From Bacillota bacterium (lineage in GTDB: Bacteria; Bacillota; Clostridia; Acetivibrionales; JAKOSZ01): a stretch of DNA of 20,999 bases. The position numbers and the translations under genes are program-made. The notes below the pieces were generated by a model. The model was not told the origin of the DNA and ran no database searches. It saw nothing but the letters and a program-made list of their open reading frames with translations. Every line of letters begins with the position of its first letter. Within the stretch, counting starts at the first letter, position 1. Below, piece after piece: positions 1 to 7,089 of this stretch. Location of the stretch: contig JAKOSZ010000261.1 of the NCBI GenBank assembly GCA_029776555.1, positions 1-20,999 on the forward strand, given 5' to 3'.

Positions 1-1850
1 AGAGCCAGTGGATGCTGAAGATGTCCGAGTATGCGGAAAAGCTCTTAAATGACCTGGATACGGTGGACTACATCGAGAAGGTAAAGGTGCAGCAGAAGAA
101 CTGGATCGGCCGCTCGGAAGGGGCCGAAGTGGATTTCAAAATAAAGGACAAGGGGCAGGTAATAAAGGTTTTTACCACGAGGCCGGACACGCTTTTCGGA
201 GCCACTTACATGGTGCTTTCACCGGAGCACTGGCTCCTGGACGAGCTTAGGGACAGCATAATCAACTGGGAGCAGGTGGAGAGCTACCGCCAGCAGGCAA
301 TGAAGAAGTCGGATTTTGAAAGGACGGAGCTGGCCAGGGAAAAGACGGGTGTGCCGGTTAAGGGGATTATGGCCGTTAACCCTGTAAACAACAAGGAAAT
401 ACCCGTCTGGATTTCGGACTATGTTCTCATGTCTTACGGCACCGGGGCGATTATGGCCGTGCCCGCCCACGACACAAGGGACTGGGAGTTTGCTAAAAAG
501 TTCGGGCTTCCCATTGTGCAGGTAGTGGAAGGCGGCGATATTGAAAAAGAGGCCTATACTGACATAGAACAGGGCACCATGGTAAACTCCGGTTTCATAA
601 ACGGCCTTTCCGTGAAAGAGGCCATCAGGACAATAACCGACTGGCTGGAGGAAAAGGGCCTGGGCAGGAGAAAAGTGAACTACAGGCTCAGGGACTGGGT
701 CTTTTCCCGGCAGAGGTACTGGGGAGAACCCATTCCGCTGGTGGAGTGCCCCAAGTGCGGCTGGGTGCCTGTTCCCGAGGATCAGCTTCCCCTGCTCCTG
801 CCTGAGGTTGAGGACTACGTCCCCACTGAAACGGGAGAATCCCCTCTGGCCAACATAACCGAGTGGGTGAACACCAAGTGTCCCAAGTGCGGAGGCGATG
901 CCAGGAGGGAGACGGACACCATGCCCCAGTGGGCAGGTTCGTCCTGGTATTTCTTAAGGTACACGGATCCGCACAACGACAGGGAATTTGCCGGCAGGGA
1001 GGCCATAGACTACTGGATGCCGGTAGACTGGTACAACGGCGGCATGGAGCACACCACCCTGCACCTGCTCTATTCCCGTTTCTGGCACAAGTTCCTCTAT
1101 GACATCGGCTACGTCAGCACTCCCGAGCCCTATAAAAAGAGGACGTCCCACGGGATGATCCTGGGCGAGAACAACGAAAAGATGTCCAAGTCCAGGGGCA
1201 ACGTGGTCAACCCCGACGACATCGTGGAGGAGTTCGGGGCCGATACCTTACGGGTCTACGAGATGTTCCTGGGGGCCTTTGACCAGACCATACCCTGGTC
1301 CCAGCAGGGGGTCAGGGGCTGCAGAAGGTTCCTGGAAAGGGTGTGGAGGCTCCAGGAGATACTGGCTGAAGGGGAAGATTATTCCCCTGAGCTGGAGGCC
1401 GCAATGCACAGGACCATAAAGAAGGTCAGCGAAGACTACGAGAGGATGAAATACAACACCGCTATTGCCGCCATAATGTCACTGGTCAACGACTTCTACA
1501 ACGCGGGGAAGATTACCAGGGGAGAATTTAAGACCCTGCTCATACTCATAAACCCGGTGGCGCCCCATATTACCGAGGAGATGTGGAAGCTGGCCGGTTT
1601 CGAAGGCCGGGTCTACAGGCAGAAATGGCCTGCCTGGGATGAGGCCAAGACCGTTGAGGACGAAGTGGAAATAGCCGTCCAGGTCAACGGGAAGGTGAGG
1701 GATTTAATAAAGGTAGCCAAGGACGCTCCCCAGGAAGTGGCCAGGGAAGAGGCTATGAGCAGTGAATCGGTGAGGAAGTTTACCGATGGAAAGACCATAG
1801 TAAAAGAGATTTACGTTCCTGGCCGAATATACAACATCGTCGTCAAGTGA
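1..1850 (+). CDS. leuS: Leucyl-tRNA synthetase, C-terminal three quarters (5' truncated by window edge)
   Basis: Class I aminoacyl-tRNA synthetase that charges tRNA-Leu in the cytoplasm. The frame is open from base 3 (S-Q-W-M-L-K), so the gene starts before the window; about 615 residues are visible of a family length near 820, and the HIGH motif is missing only because of the edge. Seen in order: the editing (CP1) domain with TTRPDTLFGATY (from about 174) and GTGAIMAVPAHDTRDWEFA (about 438-495), two CPKC zinc-binding knuckles (about 747-758 and 879-890), the KMSKS catalytic loop at 1179-1193, then the anticodon-binding and C-terminal domains ending with VQVNGKVRD and a short C-terminal tail. 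Both halves of the editing site and KMSKS are intact, so it should be functional. A stem-loop follows the stop codon directly. Confidence 0.97.
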   Translation, partial: SQWMLKMSEYAEKLLNDLDTVDYIEKVKVQQKNWIGRSEGAEVDFKIKDKGQVIKVFTTRPDTLFGATYMVLSPEHWLLDELRDSIINWEQVESYRQQAMKKSDFERTELAREKTGVPVKGIMAVNPVNNKEIPVWISDYVLMSYGTGAIMAVPAHDTRDWEFAKKFGLPIVQVVEGGDIEKEAYTDIEQGTMVNSGFINGLSVKEAIRTITDWLEEKGLGRRKVNYRLRDWVFSRQRYWGEPIPLVECPKCGWVPVPEDQLPLLLPEVEDYVPTETGESPLANITEWVNTKCPKCGGDARRETDTMPQWAGSSWYFLRYTDPHNDREFAGREAIDYWMPVDWYNGGMEHTTLHLLYSRFWHKFLYDIGYVSTPEPYKKRTSHGMILGENNEKMSKSRGNVVNPDDIVEEFGADTLRVYEMFLGAFDQTIPWSQQGVRGCRRFLERVWRLQEILAEGEDYSPELEAAMHRTIKKVSEDYERMKYNTAIAAIMSLVNDFYNAGKITRGEFKTLLILINPVAPHITEEMWKLAGFEGRVYRQKWPAWDEAKTVEDEVEIAVQVNGKVRDLIKVAKDAPQEVAREEAMSSESVRKFTDGKTIVKEIYVPGRIYNIVVK

Positions 1851-1853
1851 GAA

Positions 1854-1892
1854 AAGGGTTCGCCTCCGTGTTGCTCCCGGGGCGAACCCCTT
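1854..1892 (+). terminator. Stem-loop after leuS, probable weak terminator
   Basis: AAGGGTTCGCC (1854-1864) pairs with GGCGAACCCCTT (1881-1892) with a single bulged C. It begins four bases after the leuS stop. The downstream sequence (GTCCGTAG) has no U-tract, so it may be a weak or factor-dependent terminator, or an mRNA-stabilising 3' hairpin. Confidence 0.5.
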
Positions 1893-1968
1893 GTCCGTAG
1901 AGGGTACTGTCGGGAGCCAGTGGGAGAATCGTAAAAGCCATGGATAATTTTTTCGGAGATGGTTGTTT

Positions 1969-2883
1969 ATGAAGAGGATCGTCAGTGTCAGTATAGGTTC
2001 ATCGGCGAGAGATAAGAGGGTTGAAGCTGAGATACTGGGGGAGAAGTTTACAATTGAAAGGATAGGCACCGACGGAGACATAAAAAAGGCCATTGGGATA
2101 ATAAAGCAACTGGACGGCGAAGTGGATGCCTTTGGCATGGGGGGTATAGACCTGTATCTCACTTCCGGGTCGGGAAGAAAGCACGTAATCCGAGAAGCCA
2201 AACCCATAATAGCGGCAGCCCGGAAGACGCCCATAGCTGACGGGACCGGCATTAAGATGACCCTGGAGAAGAAGGTCATTGAATACTTAAGGGACAACAA
2301 AATAATACCTTTAAAAGGGAAAAAAGTGCTGGTTACCTGTGCCGCAGACAGGTATTACATGGCCAAGGGCTTCACGGAAAGCGGCTGCCAGGTGGCGGTA
2401 GGGGACCTGGCATTTGCGCTGGGGATACCCCTGCTCATAAGGAACCTTGTTTTTTTTCGGGTGCTGGCAAGCATTGCGGTGCCCTTAATATCCAAGCTGC
2501 CCTTTAAAATACTCTACCCCACGGGAGAAAAGCAGGAAGAGACGGATCCGGTCAAATATGCCCGCTTTTATCACGAAGCCGACATAATAGCCGGAGATTA
2601 CCACTACATAAAGAAGTATATGCCCCTGGACATGATAGGCAAAGTGGTTGTGACCAATACGGTGACGGAGGAAGACGTAAAATTTCTGAAAGACAGGGGT
2701 GTAAGCACCCTCATAACCACCACGCCGGAATTCAGCGGAAGGTCTTTCGGCACCAATGTCATCGAGGCGATACTGCTTATAGTTTCGGGCAAAACTGTAG
2801 ACCAGCTTAAGGACGAAGACTACTATGAGCTTTTGGACAAACTGGCCTTTAAGCCCAGGATAGAGCGCTTAAACCAGGTGTAA
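1969..2883 (+). CDS. Conserved Rossmann-like protein of unknown function (often labelled 'quinate 5-dehydrogenase')
   Basis: 304 residues. The ATG at 1969 is chosen because GGAG at 1955-1958 is about 10 bases upstream; an in-frame TTG at 1963 is too close to that SD. Seen: an N-terminal MKRIVSVSIGSS strand-loop, a glycine-rich GMGGIDLYL (residues about 57-65), ADGTG (about 90-94), a hydrophobic strand followed by an Ala/Asp-rich loop (GKKVLVTCAADRYY, about 117-130) consistent with a Rossmann-type fold, a hydrophobic stretch around 150-180, and a C-terminal TTTPEFSGRSFGTNVIEA. From memory, close relatives in Clostridia carry the label 'quinate 5-dehydrogenase', but I see no shikimate/quinate-binding motif that supports that reaction. 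It stands alone: a hairpin before it and a strong terminator after it. No shikimate-pathway gene is nearby. Confidence 0.85.
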   Translation: MKRIVSVSIGSSARDKRVEAEILGEKFTIERIGTDGDIKKAIGIIKQLDGEVDAFGMGGIDLYLTSGSGRKHVIREAKPIIAAARKTPIADGTGIKMTLEKKVIEYLRDNKIIPLKGKKVLVTCAADRYYMAKGFTESGCQVAVGDLAFALGIPLLIRNLVFFRVLASIAVPLISKLPFKILYPTGEKQEETDPVKYARFYHEADIIAGDYHYIKKYMPLDMIGKVVVTNTVTEEDVKFLKDRGVSTLITTTPEFSGRSFGTNVIEAILLIVSGKTVDQLKDEDYYELLDKLAFKPRIERLNQV

Positions 2884-2896
2884 AAGATGCCAGATC

Positions 2897-2930
2897 CGCC
2901 GGGATGCTGATGCCCCGGCGTTTTTATTAT
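2897..2930 (+). terminator. Rho-independent terminator
   Basis: CGCCGGG (2897-2903) pairs perfectly with CCCGGCG (2914-2920) around a 10-base loop and is followed directly by TTTTTATTAT. It ends the transcript of the gene at 1969-2883. Confidence 0.9.
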
Positions 2931-3197
2931 TAACATGCTTCCGGGTCTTTTTTATCTTTGGCCCGGCTTAAGTTAAACCCGTTCCTTTCAAAGCCCTGGT
3001 GCCGGCTTAAACTTAAACCCTGCACCTGGAGCGGGCTTTATTTCCTTAGTTTAAATGCTTGCCCTGCTGCCCCTCATTTTTAGACCCTTACGCCGCTTTG
3101 CCTGCCATGTCCTGTTGCTTCCCTGGCGGCGAGCTTCCTTTTTAAACCCCTATGCCTCCACCTGCTTCTTCCGGGATTAACCGGGCATGTGCCTTAG
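2931..3197 (+). other. Gene-free, pyrimidine-rich stretch with degenerate repeats, lying between two terminators
   Basis: No ORF with a plausible SD was found on either strand. The + strand here is C/T-rich, the opposite of the purine-rich coding strand around it. Variants of CCGGCTTAA-GTTAAACCC occur at 2963-2980 and 3002-3020 (about 40 bases apart). Looser variants follow near 3044-3058, 3072-3087, 3134-3150 and 3170-3186. Short AAGCC/GGCTT inverted arms accompany them. It may be a decayed minus-strand gene, a short transcript, or a repeat cluster; the sequence alone does not decide. Confidence 0.45.
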
Positions 3198-3230
3198 CGC
3201 TTCCATTTACTGAATAGGGAGCGTTTTTTT
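3198..3230 (+). terminator. Rho-independent terminator with no obvious gene in front of it
   Basis: CGCTTCC (3198-3204) pairs with GGGAGCG (3217-3223), one G-U pair, around a 12-base loop, and is followed by seven Ts (3224-3230). The nearest upstream gene already has its own terminator about 270 bases earlier, so this one either serves an unannotated short transcript or backs up read-through. Confidence 0.75.
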
Positions 3231-3239
3231 AATTATACT
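3211..3239 (+). promoter_or_regulatory. Possible promoter of the ymfF-ymfH-lgt-rodA run
   Basis: TATACT at 3234-3239 is a good -10 box. TGAATA at 3211-3216 sits 17 bases upstream but matches the -35 consensus at only three positions. It would overlap the terminator hairpin. Some promoter is expected here because a terminator lies immediately upstream and the next gene starts at 3312. Confidence 0.25.
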
Positions 3240-3311
3240 AACTTTAGAAATTAAAGACGGCAGGGCACGCTGAAGAAGGCTGGACGGAATAAAGCCGAAG
3301 GGGAGTTTCAC

Positions 3312-4586
3312 ATGAAAGAAAGCGCTGTGAAAACAGGCTCTTTTAAGGGTATTGACTTCTATTTCATAAAGGCCGACAGGTTCAAAACCAGCTCGGTAAG
3401 CGTCTTTTTTAAAGACTCACTGACCAGGGAAAATGTTTCCGGGAATGCCCTTCTACCGGCTGTCTTGAGGAGAGGATGCGAAGGCTTTCCCAGCACGCGC
3501 CATATCGCCGGCAGGCTGGAAGAACTGTATGGCGCCTCCTTTGACTGCGGCGTGGTAAAGAAAGGCGAGTGCCAGGTCATGATGTTTTTCGTGGAGTCGG
3601 TGGCGGACAAATACACCAGGGAGAAGGAGAGCCTGCTGGCAAATGTTTTCCGGCTTTTGTACCGGATACTGGCAAGCCCGGTGAAAGAGGGCGGCGTCTT
3701 TAAAAGGGAATACCTGGAGCAGGAGAAAAACAGCTTAAGGGACCTGATTGAGGGAAGGGTAAACGATAAAGTGTCCTACGCCGTGGAAAGGTGCCTGGAG
3801 ACAATGTGCGAAAAGGAGCCTTACGGGATTTACGAGTACGGCTCGGTGGATGACCTTAAAGCCATAACGGCCGACAGCCTCTACGCCCATTACCTGGACT
3901 TCATGGCAGGGCTGCCCGTTGACGTTTTTGTCTGCGGAAGGGCGGAAGACAGGGTGATGGAGGAAATAAGGGATTTAATGGGACAGCTTGAGCGCCGTGA
4001 GCCAAAAAGGGTGGAAACGGGCAGCTCCAGCCCGGCGGTGCAGGCCGGGGAGAGAGAGCTTGCGGAAAGGATGGATGTAAACCAGGCCAAAATATCCTTA
4101 GGCTTCAGGACCAACACCTTCCCCGGTGAGGAGGACTACTACAGGCTCCTGGTATATAACGCCATACTGGGTGGCGGCGTCCACTCCAAGCTTTTTCAGA
4201 ACGTCAGAGAGAGAGAAAGCCTGGTGTACTATATTTTCTCCAGGCTGGAGAAGTTCAAGGGGCTCCTGGTCGTAAGCGGCGGAACCGAGGGCAGGAACCT
4301 GGAGAAAACCAGGAGGGTCATTTTAAAACAGATGGAGGAGATCGCCCGGGGGAATATAAGCCCCATGGAGCTGGAGGCGGCTGTCAGGTCCATCAGGACC
4401 GGGCTGGAAACTCTTAAGGACAACCAGGTGAGCATGGTGGACTTCTACTTCAGCCAGGCCGTTTCAGGGGGGAAAGACACACTGGACAGTTTAATCGAGA
4501 AGGTGGAAAGGGTTAAAGAGGAGGACGTGGTGAGTGTTTCAAAAAAAATAAGGCTGGACACGGTGTACTACCTGCTGCCCAAATAA
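3312..4586 (+). CDS. ymfF: M16-family peptidase-like protein, YmfF type (no zinc motif)
   Basis: 424 residues, the normal size for one M16B chain (two similar halves). In the N-terminal half, where active members carry HxxEH, this protein has LLPAVLRRGCEGFPSTRHIA, so the zinc site is missing. The C-terminal half keeps the R...Y region (VRERESLVYYIFSRLEKFKG, about residues 297-316) and a glycine-rich GGGVHSKLFQNV. This is the pattern of the non-catalytic partner in paired M16 proteins such as B. subtilis YmfF/YmfH, named in databases for an association with EF-P 5-aminopentanol modification. The ATG at 3312 follows AAGGGGAG at 3298-3305. The catalytic partner lies 35 bases downstream. The EF-P link is by homology only; no efp or ymfI gene is in the window. 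Confidence 0.85.
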   Translation: MKESAVKTGSFKGIDFYFIKADRFKTSSVSVFFKDSLTRENVSGNALLPAVLRRGCEGFPSTRHIAGRLEELYGASFDCGVVKKGECQVMMFFVESVADKYTREKESLLANVFRLLYRILASPVKEGGVFKREYLEQEKNSLRDLIEGRVNDKVSYAVERCLETMCEKEPYGIYEYGSVDDLKAITADSLYAHYLDFMAGLPVDVFVCGRAEDRVMEEIRDLMGQLERREPKRVETGSSSPAVQAGERELAERMDVNQAKISLGFRTNTFPGEEDYYRLLVYNAILGGGVHSKLFQNVRERESLVYYIFSRLEKFKGLLVVSGGTEGRNLEKTRRVILKQMEEIARGNISPMELEAAVRSIRTGLETLKDNQVSMVDFYFSQAVSGGKDTLDSLIEKVERVKEEDVVSVSKKIRLDTVYYLLPK

Positions 4587-4621
4587 AAAGGGTGCCTTAG
4601 GGAGCTGGAAGGAGGGGACAG

Positions 4622-5911
4622 ATGGACGTAAAGACTATAAGTGTGGAAAGCGTTGACGAAGTGGTTCACGCCTACAGTCACAGGAGCGGCCTTAAAGCCT
4701 TTGTGATACCCAAGAAGGGTTACACCCAGAAATTTGCCGCCGTATCGGTGGCTTTCGGGTCTGTGGACAATTATTTTATACCCCCGGGGAAGACGCAGGC
4801 CCTGCGGGTGCCCGATGGCACGGCCCATTTTCTGGAGCACAAGCTGTTTGAGCAGAAGGACGGCAACGTGATGGAGAAGTTCGCCCGGCTGGGTTCCAGC
4901 CCCAATGCCTATACCGGCTTCAGCCAGACGGTTTTTCTCTTTTCCTGCGCCGACAGGTTCAACGAGAACTTCCGGCTGCTCCTGGACTATGTGCAGAATC
5001 CCCATTTTACCGACGAGAGCGTGGAAAAGGAAAAAGGCATAATTGAACAGGAGATACAGATGTACGAGGACAGCCCCGGATGGAGGGTGTTTTTCAACCT
5101 CTTAAACGCCCTTTACCTTGAGGACCCGGTGAGAATTGACATAGCCGGCAGCCCGGAGTCCATACGGGAGATTGACAAAGAAATACTCTATGAATGCTAC
5201 GGCAGCTTCTACCACCCTTCCAACATGATGGTGCTGGCGGTGGGTGACGTGGACCACCTGGAGGTGTTTCAGATGGTGGAAAAGGGAATAGGAAAAAGTG
5301 AGCCGGCGCCTGAAATAGAGAGGATTTTCCCTGCAGAGCCGCCCCGGATAGGCAGCAATTACGTGGAGCAGAGCCTGTCCGTGGCCGTTCCCCGCTTTCA
5401 GATAGGCTTTAAAGACGAGGCCCCGCAAACTTACGGCAGGGAAAGCCTGATGCGGGAAGTGGCGGTAAAGCTCCTCCTGGAAATGCTCCTGGGCAAAAGC
5501 TCGGATCTGTATAACCGGCTTTACGGGGAGGGCCTTATTAACCCCACCTTTGAATATGATTACGGCATTGAAAGAAGCTGTGCCTTTTCGGCCATCGGCG
5601 GGGAGTCATGGAAGCCTCCGGAGGTAAGGGATAAAATAGCGAAAGCCATTGAAAGAGTTGGGAGAGAAGGGCTTAAGACAGAGGCCTTTGAAAGGGTAAG
5701 GCGCGCAATGACGGGCAGATTACTGCGGCAGCTCAACTCCGTGGAAGGGATGGCTTACACCTTTACATCGGTTTACTTCAGAGGGGTGAGCATGTTTGAC
5801 TATTTGGATATTTATGATAAAATAACCTTCGAATACGTCAGAGAGGTTTTTAAAGACCATTTTAAACCGGAAAACCTCGCTTTGTCCGTAATCAAGCCAA
5901 TAGAGGAGTGA
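4622..5911 (+). CDS. ymfH: M16-family zinc peptidase, YmfH type (catalytic partner)
   Basis: 429 residues. The inverted zinc motif HFLEH is at residues 69-73, within VPDGTAHFLEHKLFEQ, and a third ligand is expected at the Glu of IIEQEIQMYED (E144, about 71 residues downstream), so this chain should be a metalloprotease. NAYTG follows at about 95-99, as usual in M16B. A very strong SD (GGAAGGAGGGG, 4607-4617) precedes the ATG. Together with the zinc-less protein upstream it probably forms a heterodimer, as mitochondrial processing peptidase and other M16B pairs do. No signal peptide is seen, so it acts in the cytoplasm. The stop codon is followed one base later by the lgt start, so translation is probably coupled. 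Confidence 0.88.
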   Translation: MDVKTISVESVDEVVHAYSHRSGLKAFVIPKKGYTQKFAAVSVAFGSVDNYFIPPGKTQALRVPDGTAHFLEHKLFEQKDGNVMEKFARLGSSPNAYTGFSQTVFLFSCADRFNENFRLLLDYVQNPHFTDESVEKEKGIIEQEIQMYEDSPGWRVFFNLLNALYLEDPVRIDIAGSPESIREIDKEILYECYGSFYHPSNMMVLAVGDVDHLEVFQMVEKGIGKSEPAPEIERIFPAEPPRIGSNYVEQSLSVAVPRFQIGFKDEAPQTYGRESLMREVAVKLLLEMLLGKSSDLYNRLYGEGLINPTFEYDYGIERSCAFSAIGGESWKPPEVRDKIAKAIERVGREGLKTEAFERVRRAMTGRLLRQLNSVEGMAYTFTSVYFRGVSMFDYLDIYDKITFEYVREVFKDHFKPENLALSVIKPIEE

Positions 5912-5912
5912 G

Positions 5913-7034
5913 TTGGCCGTGGGCGACTACATCCAGTTTCCCAAGCTCTTTGGGGATTTTAAGTTCTATATTGACAGGGTGGCTTTCACCCTTTTTAACA
6001 TTGAGGTTTACTGGTACGGGATAATAATAGCCGCAGGTTTCATGGTTTCCATTCTGCTGGCCATGAGGGCCAGTAAGAAGTATGGCTTTGACTCGGACAC
6101 GGTTTTGGATCTGGCCCTGTTCGCCATACCCGTGTCCGTTGTCCTGGCAAGGCTCTTCTATGTGATATTCAACTGGAGCGATATTATGGCCAACCCCATA
6201 GATATTATAAACACGCGGCAGGGCGGCCTGGTAATCTACGGCGGGATTATCGGGGCCATAGTGGTGGCCTTCATTTTTGCCAGGGTTAAGAAAATAAGCA
6301 TGTATAAACTTGCGGATTTCGGCATACCTTACCTGGCCCTGGGACAGGCCATTGGCCGGTGGGGCAACTTTGTCAACCAGGAGGCCTTTGGGGGCAACAC
6401 CAACCTGCCCTGGGGAATGACCGGCACGGGAATACGGAGTTTCCTCATGGATTTGTCCAATAACGAAGAAATGTTAAAAAAGCTGGGTATTCAAGTAGAC
6501 CCGGCAAAGCCCGTGCATCCGGCTTTCTTCTATGAGTCGCTCCTGTGTTTTGCCATATTTTTATTCCTTTCCTGGTACAGGAAAAAGAAAAAGGCCGACG
6601 GAGAGGTGTTTTTGCTCTACCTGACCCTGTATGGAACAGGAAGGTTTTTCATTGAAGGGCTCAGGACTGACAGCCTGTTCCTGGGCAACTTCAGGGTTTC
6701 CCAGGTGATATCCTTCATTCTTGTAGCCATATCCATTCCCCTGCTCATAAGAAACAGGAGAAAGGCCATTGACCTGGAGATAGAACTGGCTGATTCCGGG
6801 AAGAGCAAGTACGGAGAAATACTTGAAAAGCTGAGGGAAGAAGAAAAGCCGGAAAAGGACGGCGCCCAGGAAACCCACGGGGAGGAAGGGGTTTCCGACG
6901 CTTCAGCCCAAGAGGGCCAGTTGCCGGATAAAGCTCCGGAAGAAGGCGAAGCCGCACCCCAGGAGGAAGAGGAGGCTCCCTCCCGGGAGGATGAAGGCGC
7001 CGGCGCAGCCGACAAGGCCGGAGAGGGCAGCTGA
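5913..7034 (+). CDS. lgt: Prolipoprotein diacylglyceryl transferase with a long acidic C-terminal tail
   Basis: Transfers diacylglycerol from phosphatidylglycerol to the lipobox cysteine of prolipoproteins in the membrane. Seen: several membrane segments from residue 33 to 280, GGLVIYGG (104-111, the HGG region with Tyr in place of His, which I believe is common in Clostridia), the family signature GRWGNFVNQE (148-157) with the essential Arg, and GTGRFFIEGLRTDSL (241-255). The core ends near residue 282. The remaining 91 residues are hydrophilic, Glu/Ala/Pro/Gly-rich low complexity and not part of the usual family length of about 260-290. The start is TTG 5913 (MAVGDY) or GTG 5919; GAGGAG at 5903-5908, inside the ymfH end, can serve either (spacing 4 or 10). 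Confidence 0.95.
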   Translation: MAVGDYIQFPKLFGDFKFYIDRVAFTLFNIEVYWYGIIIAAGFMVSILLAMRASKKYGFDSDTVLDLALFAIPVSVVLARLFYVIFNWSDIMANPIDIINTRQGGLVIYGGIIGAIVVAFIFARVKKISMYKLADFGIPYLALGQAIGRWGNFVNQEAFGGNTNLPWGMTGTGIRSFLMDLSNNEEMLKKLGIQVDPAKPVHPAFFYESLLCFAIFLFLSWYRKKKKADGEVFLLYLTLYGTGRFFIEGLRTDSLFLGNFRVSQVISFILVAISIPLLIRNRRKAIDLEIELADSGKSKYGEILEKLREEEKPEKDGAQETHGEEGVSDASAQEGQLPDKAPEEGEAAPQEEEEAPSREDEGAGAADKAGEGS

Positions 7035-7075
7035 CTTAAAGGGCGTTTTGGAAAAAAGGCGAAAAATATAGAGAT

Positions 7076-7083
7076 AAGGGTGA
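7076..7083 (+). promoter_or_regulatory. Ribosome binding site that points to a CTG start for rodA
   Basis: AAGGGTGA matches the anti-SD well and lies six bases before CTG 7090. The same GGTGA-N6-TTG geometry is used by ftsL (10088-10101) and mraY (15919-15932), and with N5 by mraZ. No SD lies near the later GTG at 7159. Confidence 0.55.
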
Positions 7084-7089
7084 AATCCA

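Noticed and set aside
1704..2300. 198-codon minus-strand frame across the end of leuS and the next gene
   Set aside because: Covers the 3' end of one real gene, a hairpin and the 5' end of another; no motif or SD.
2931..3197. CRISPR array
   Set aside because: Repeats are too degenerate, spacing is uneven (about 30-60 bases), and no cas gene is present.
6226..6245. Lgt inactive because the HGG histidine is Tyr
   Set aside because: Tyr at this position is, as far as I recall, frequent in clostridial Lgt, and the essential Arg residues in GRWGNF and GRFFIEGLR are present.
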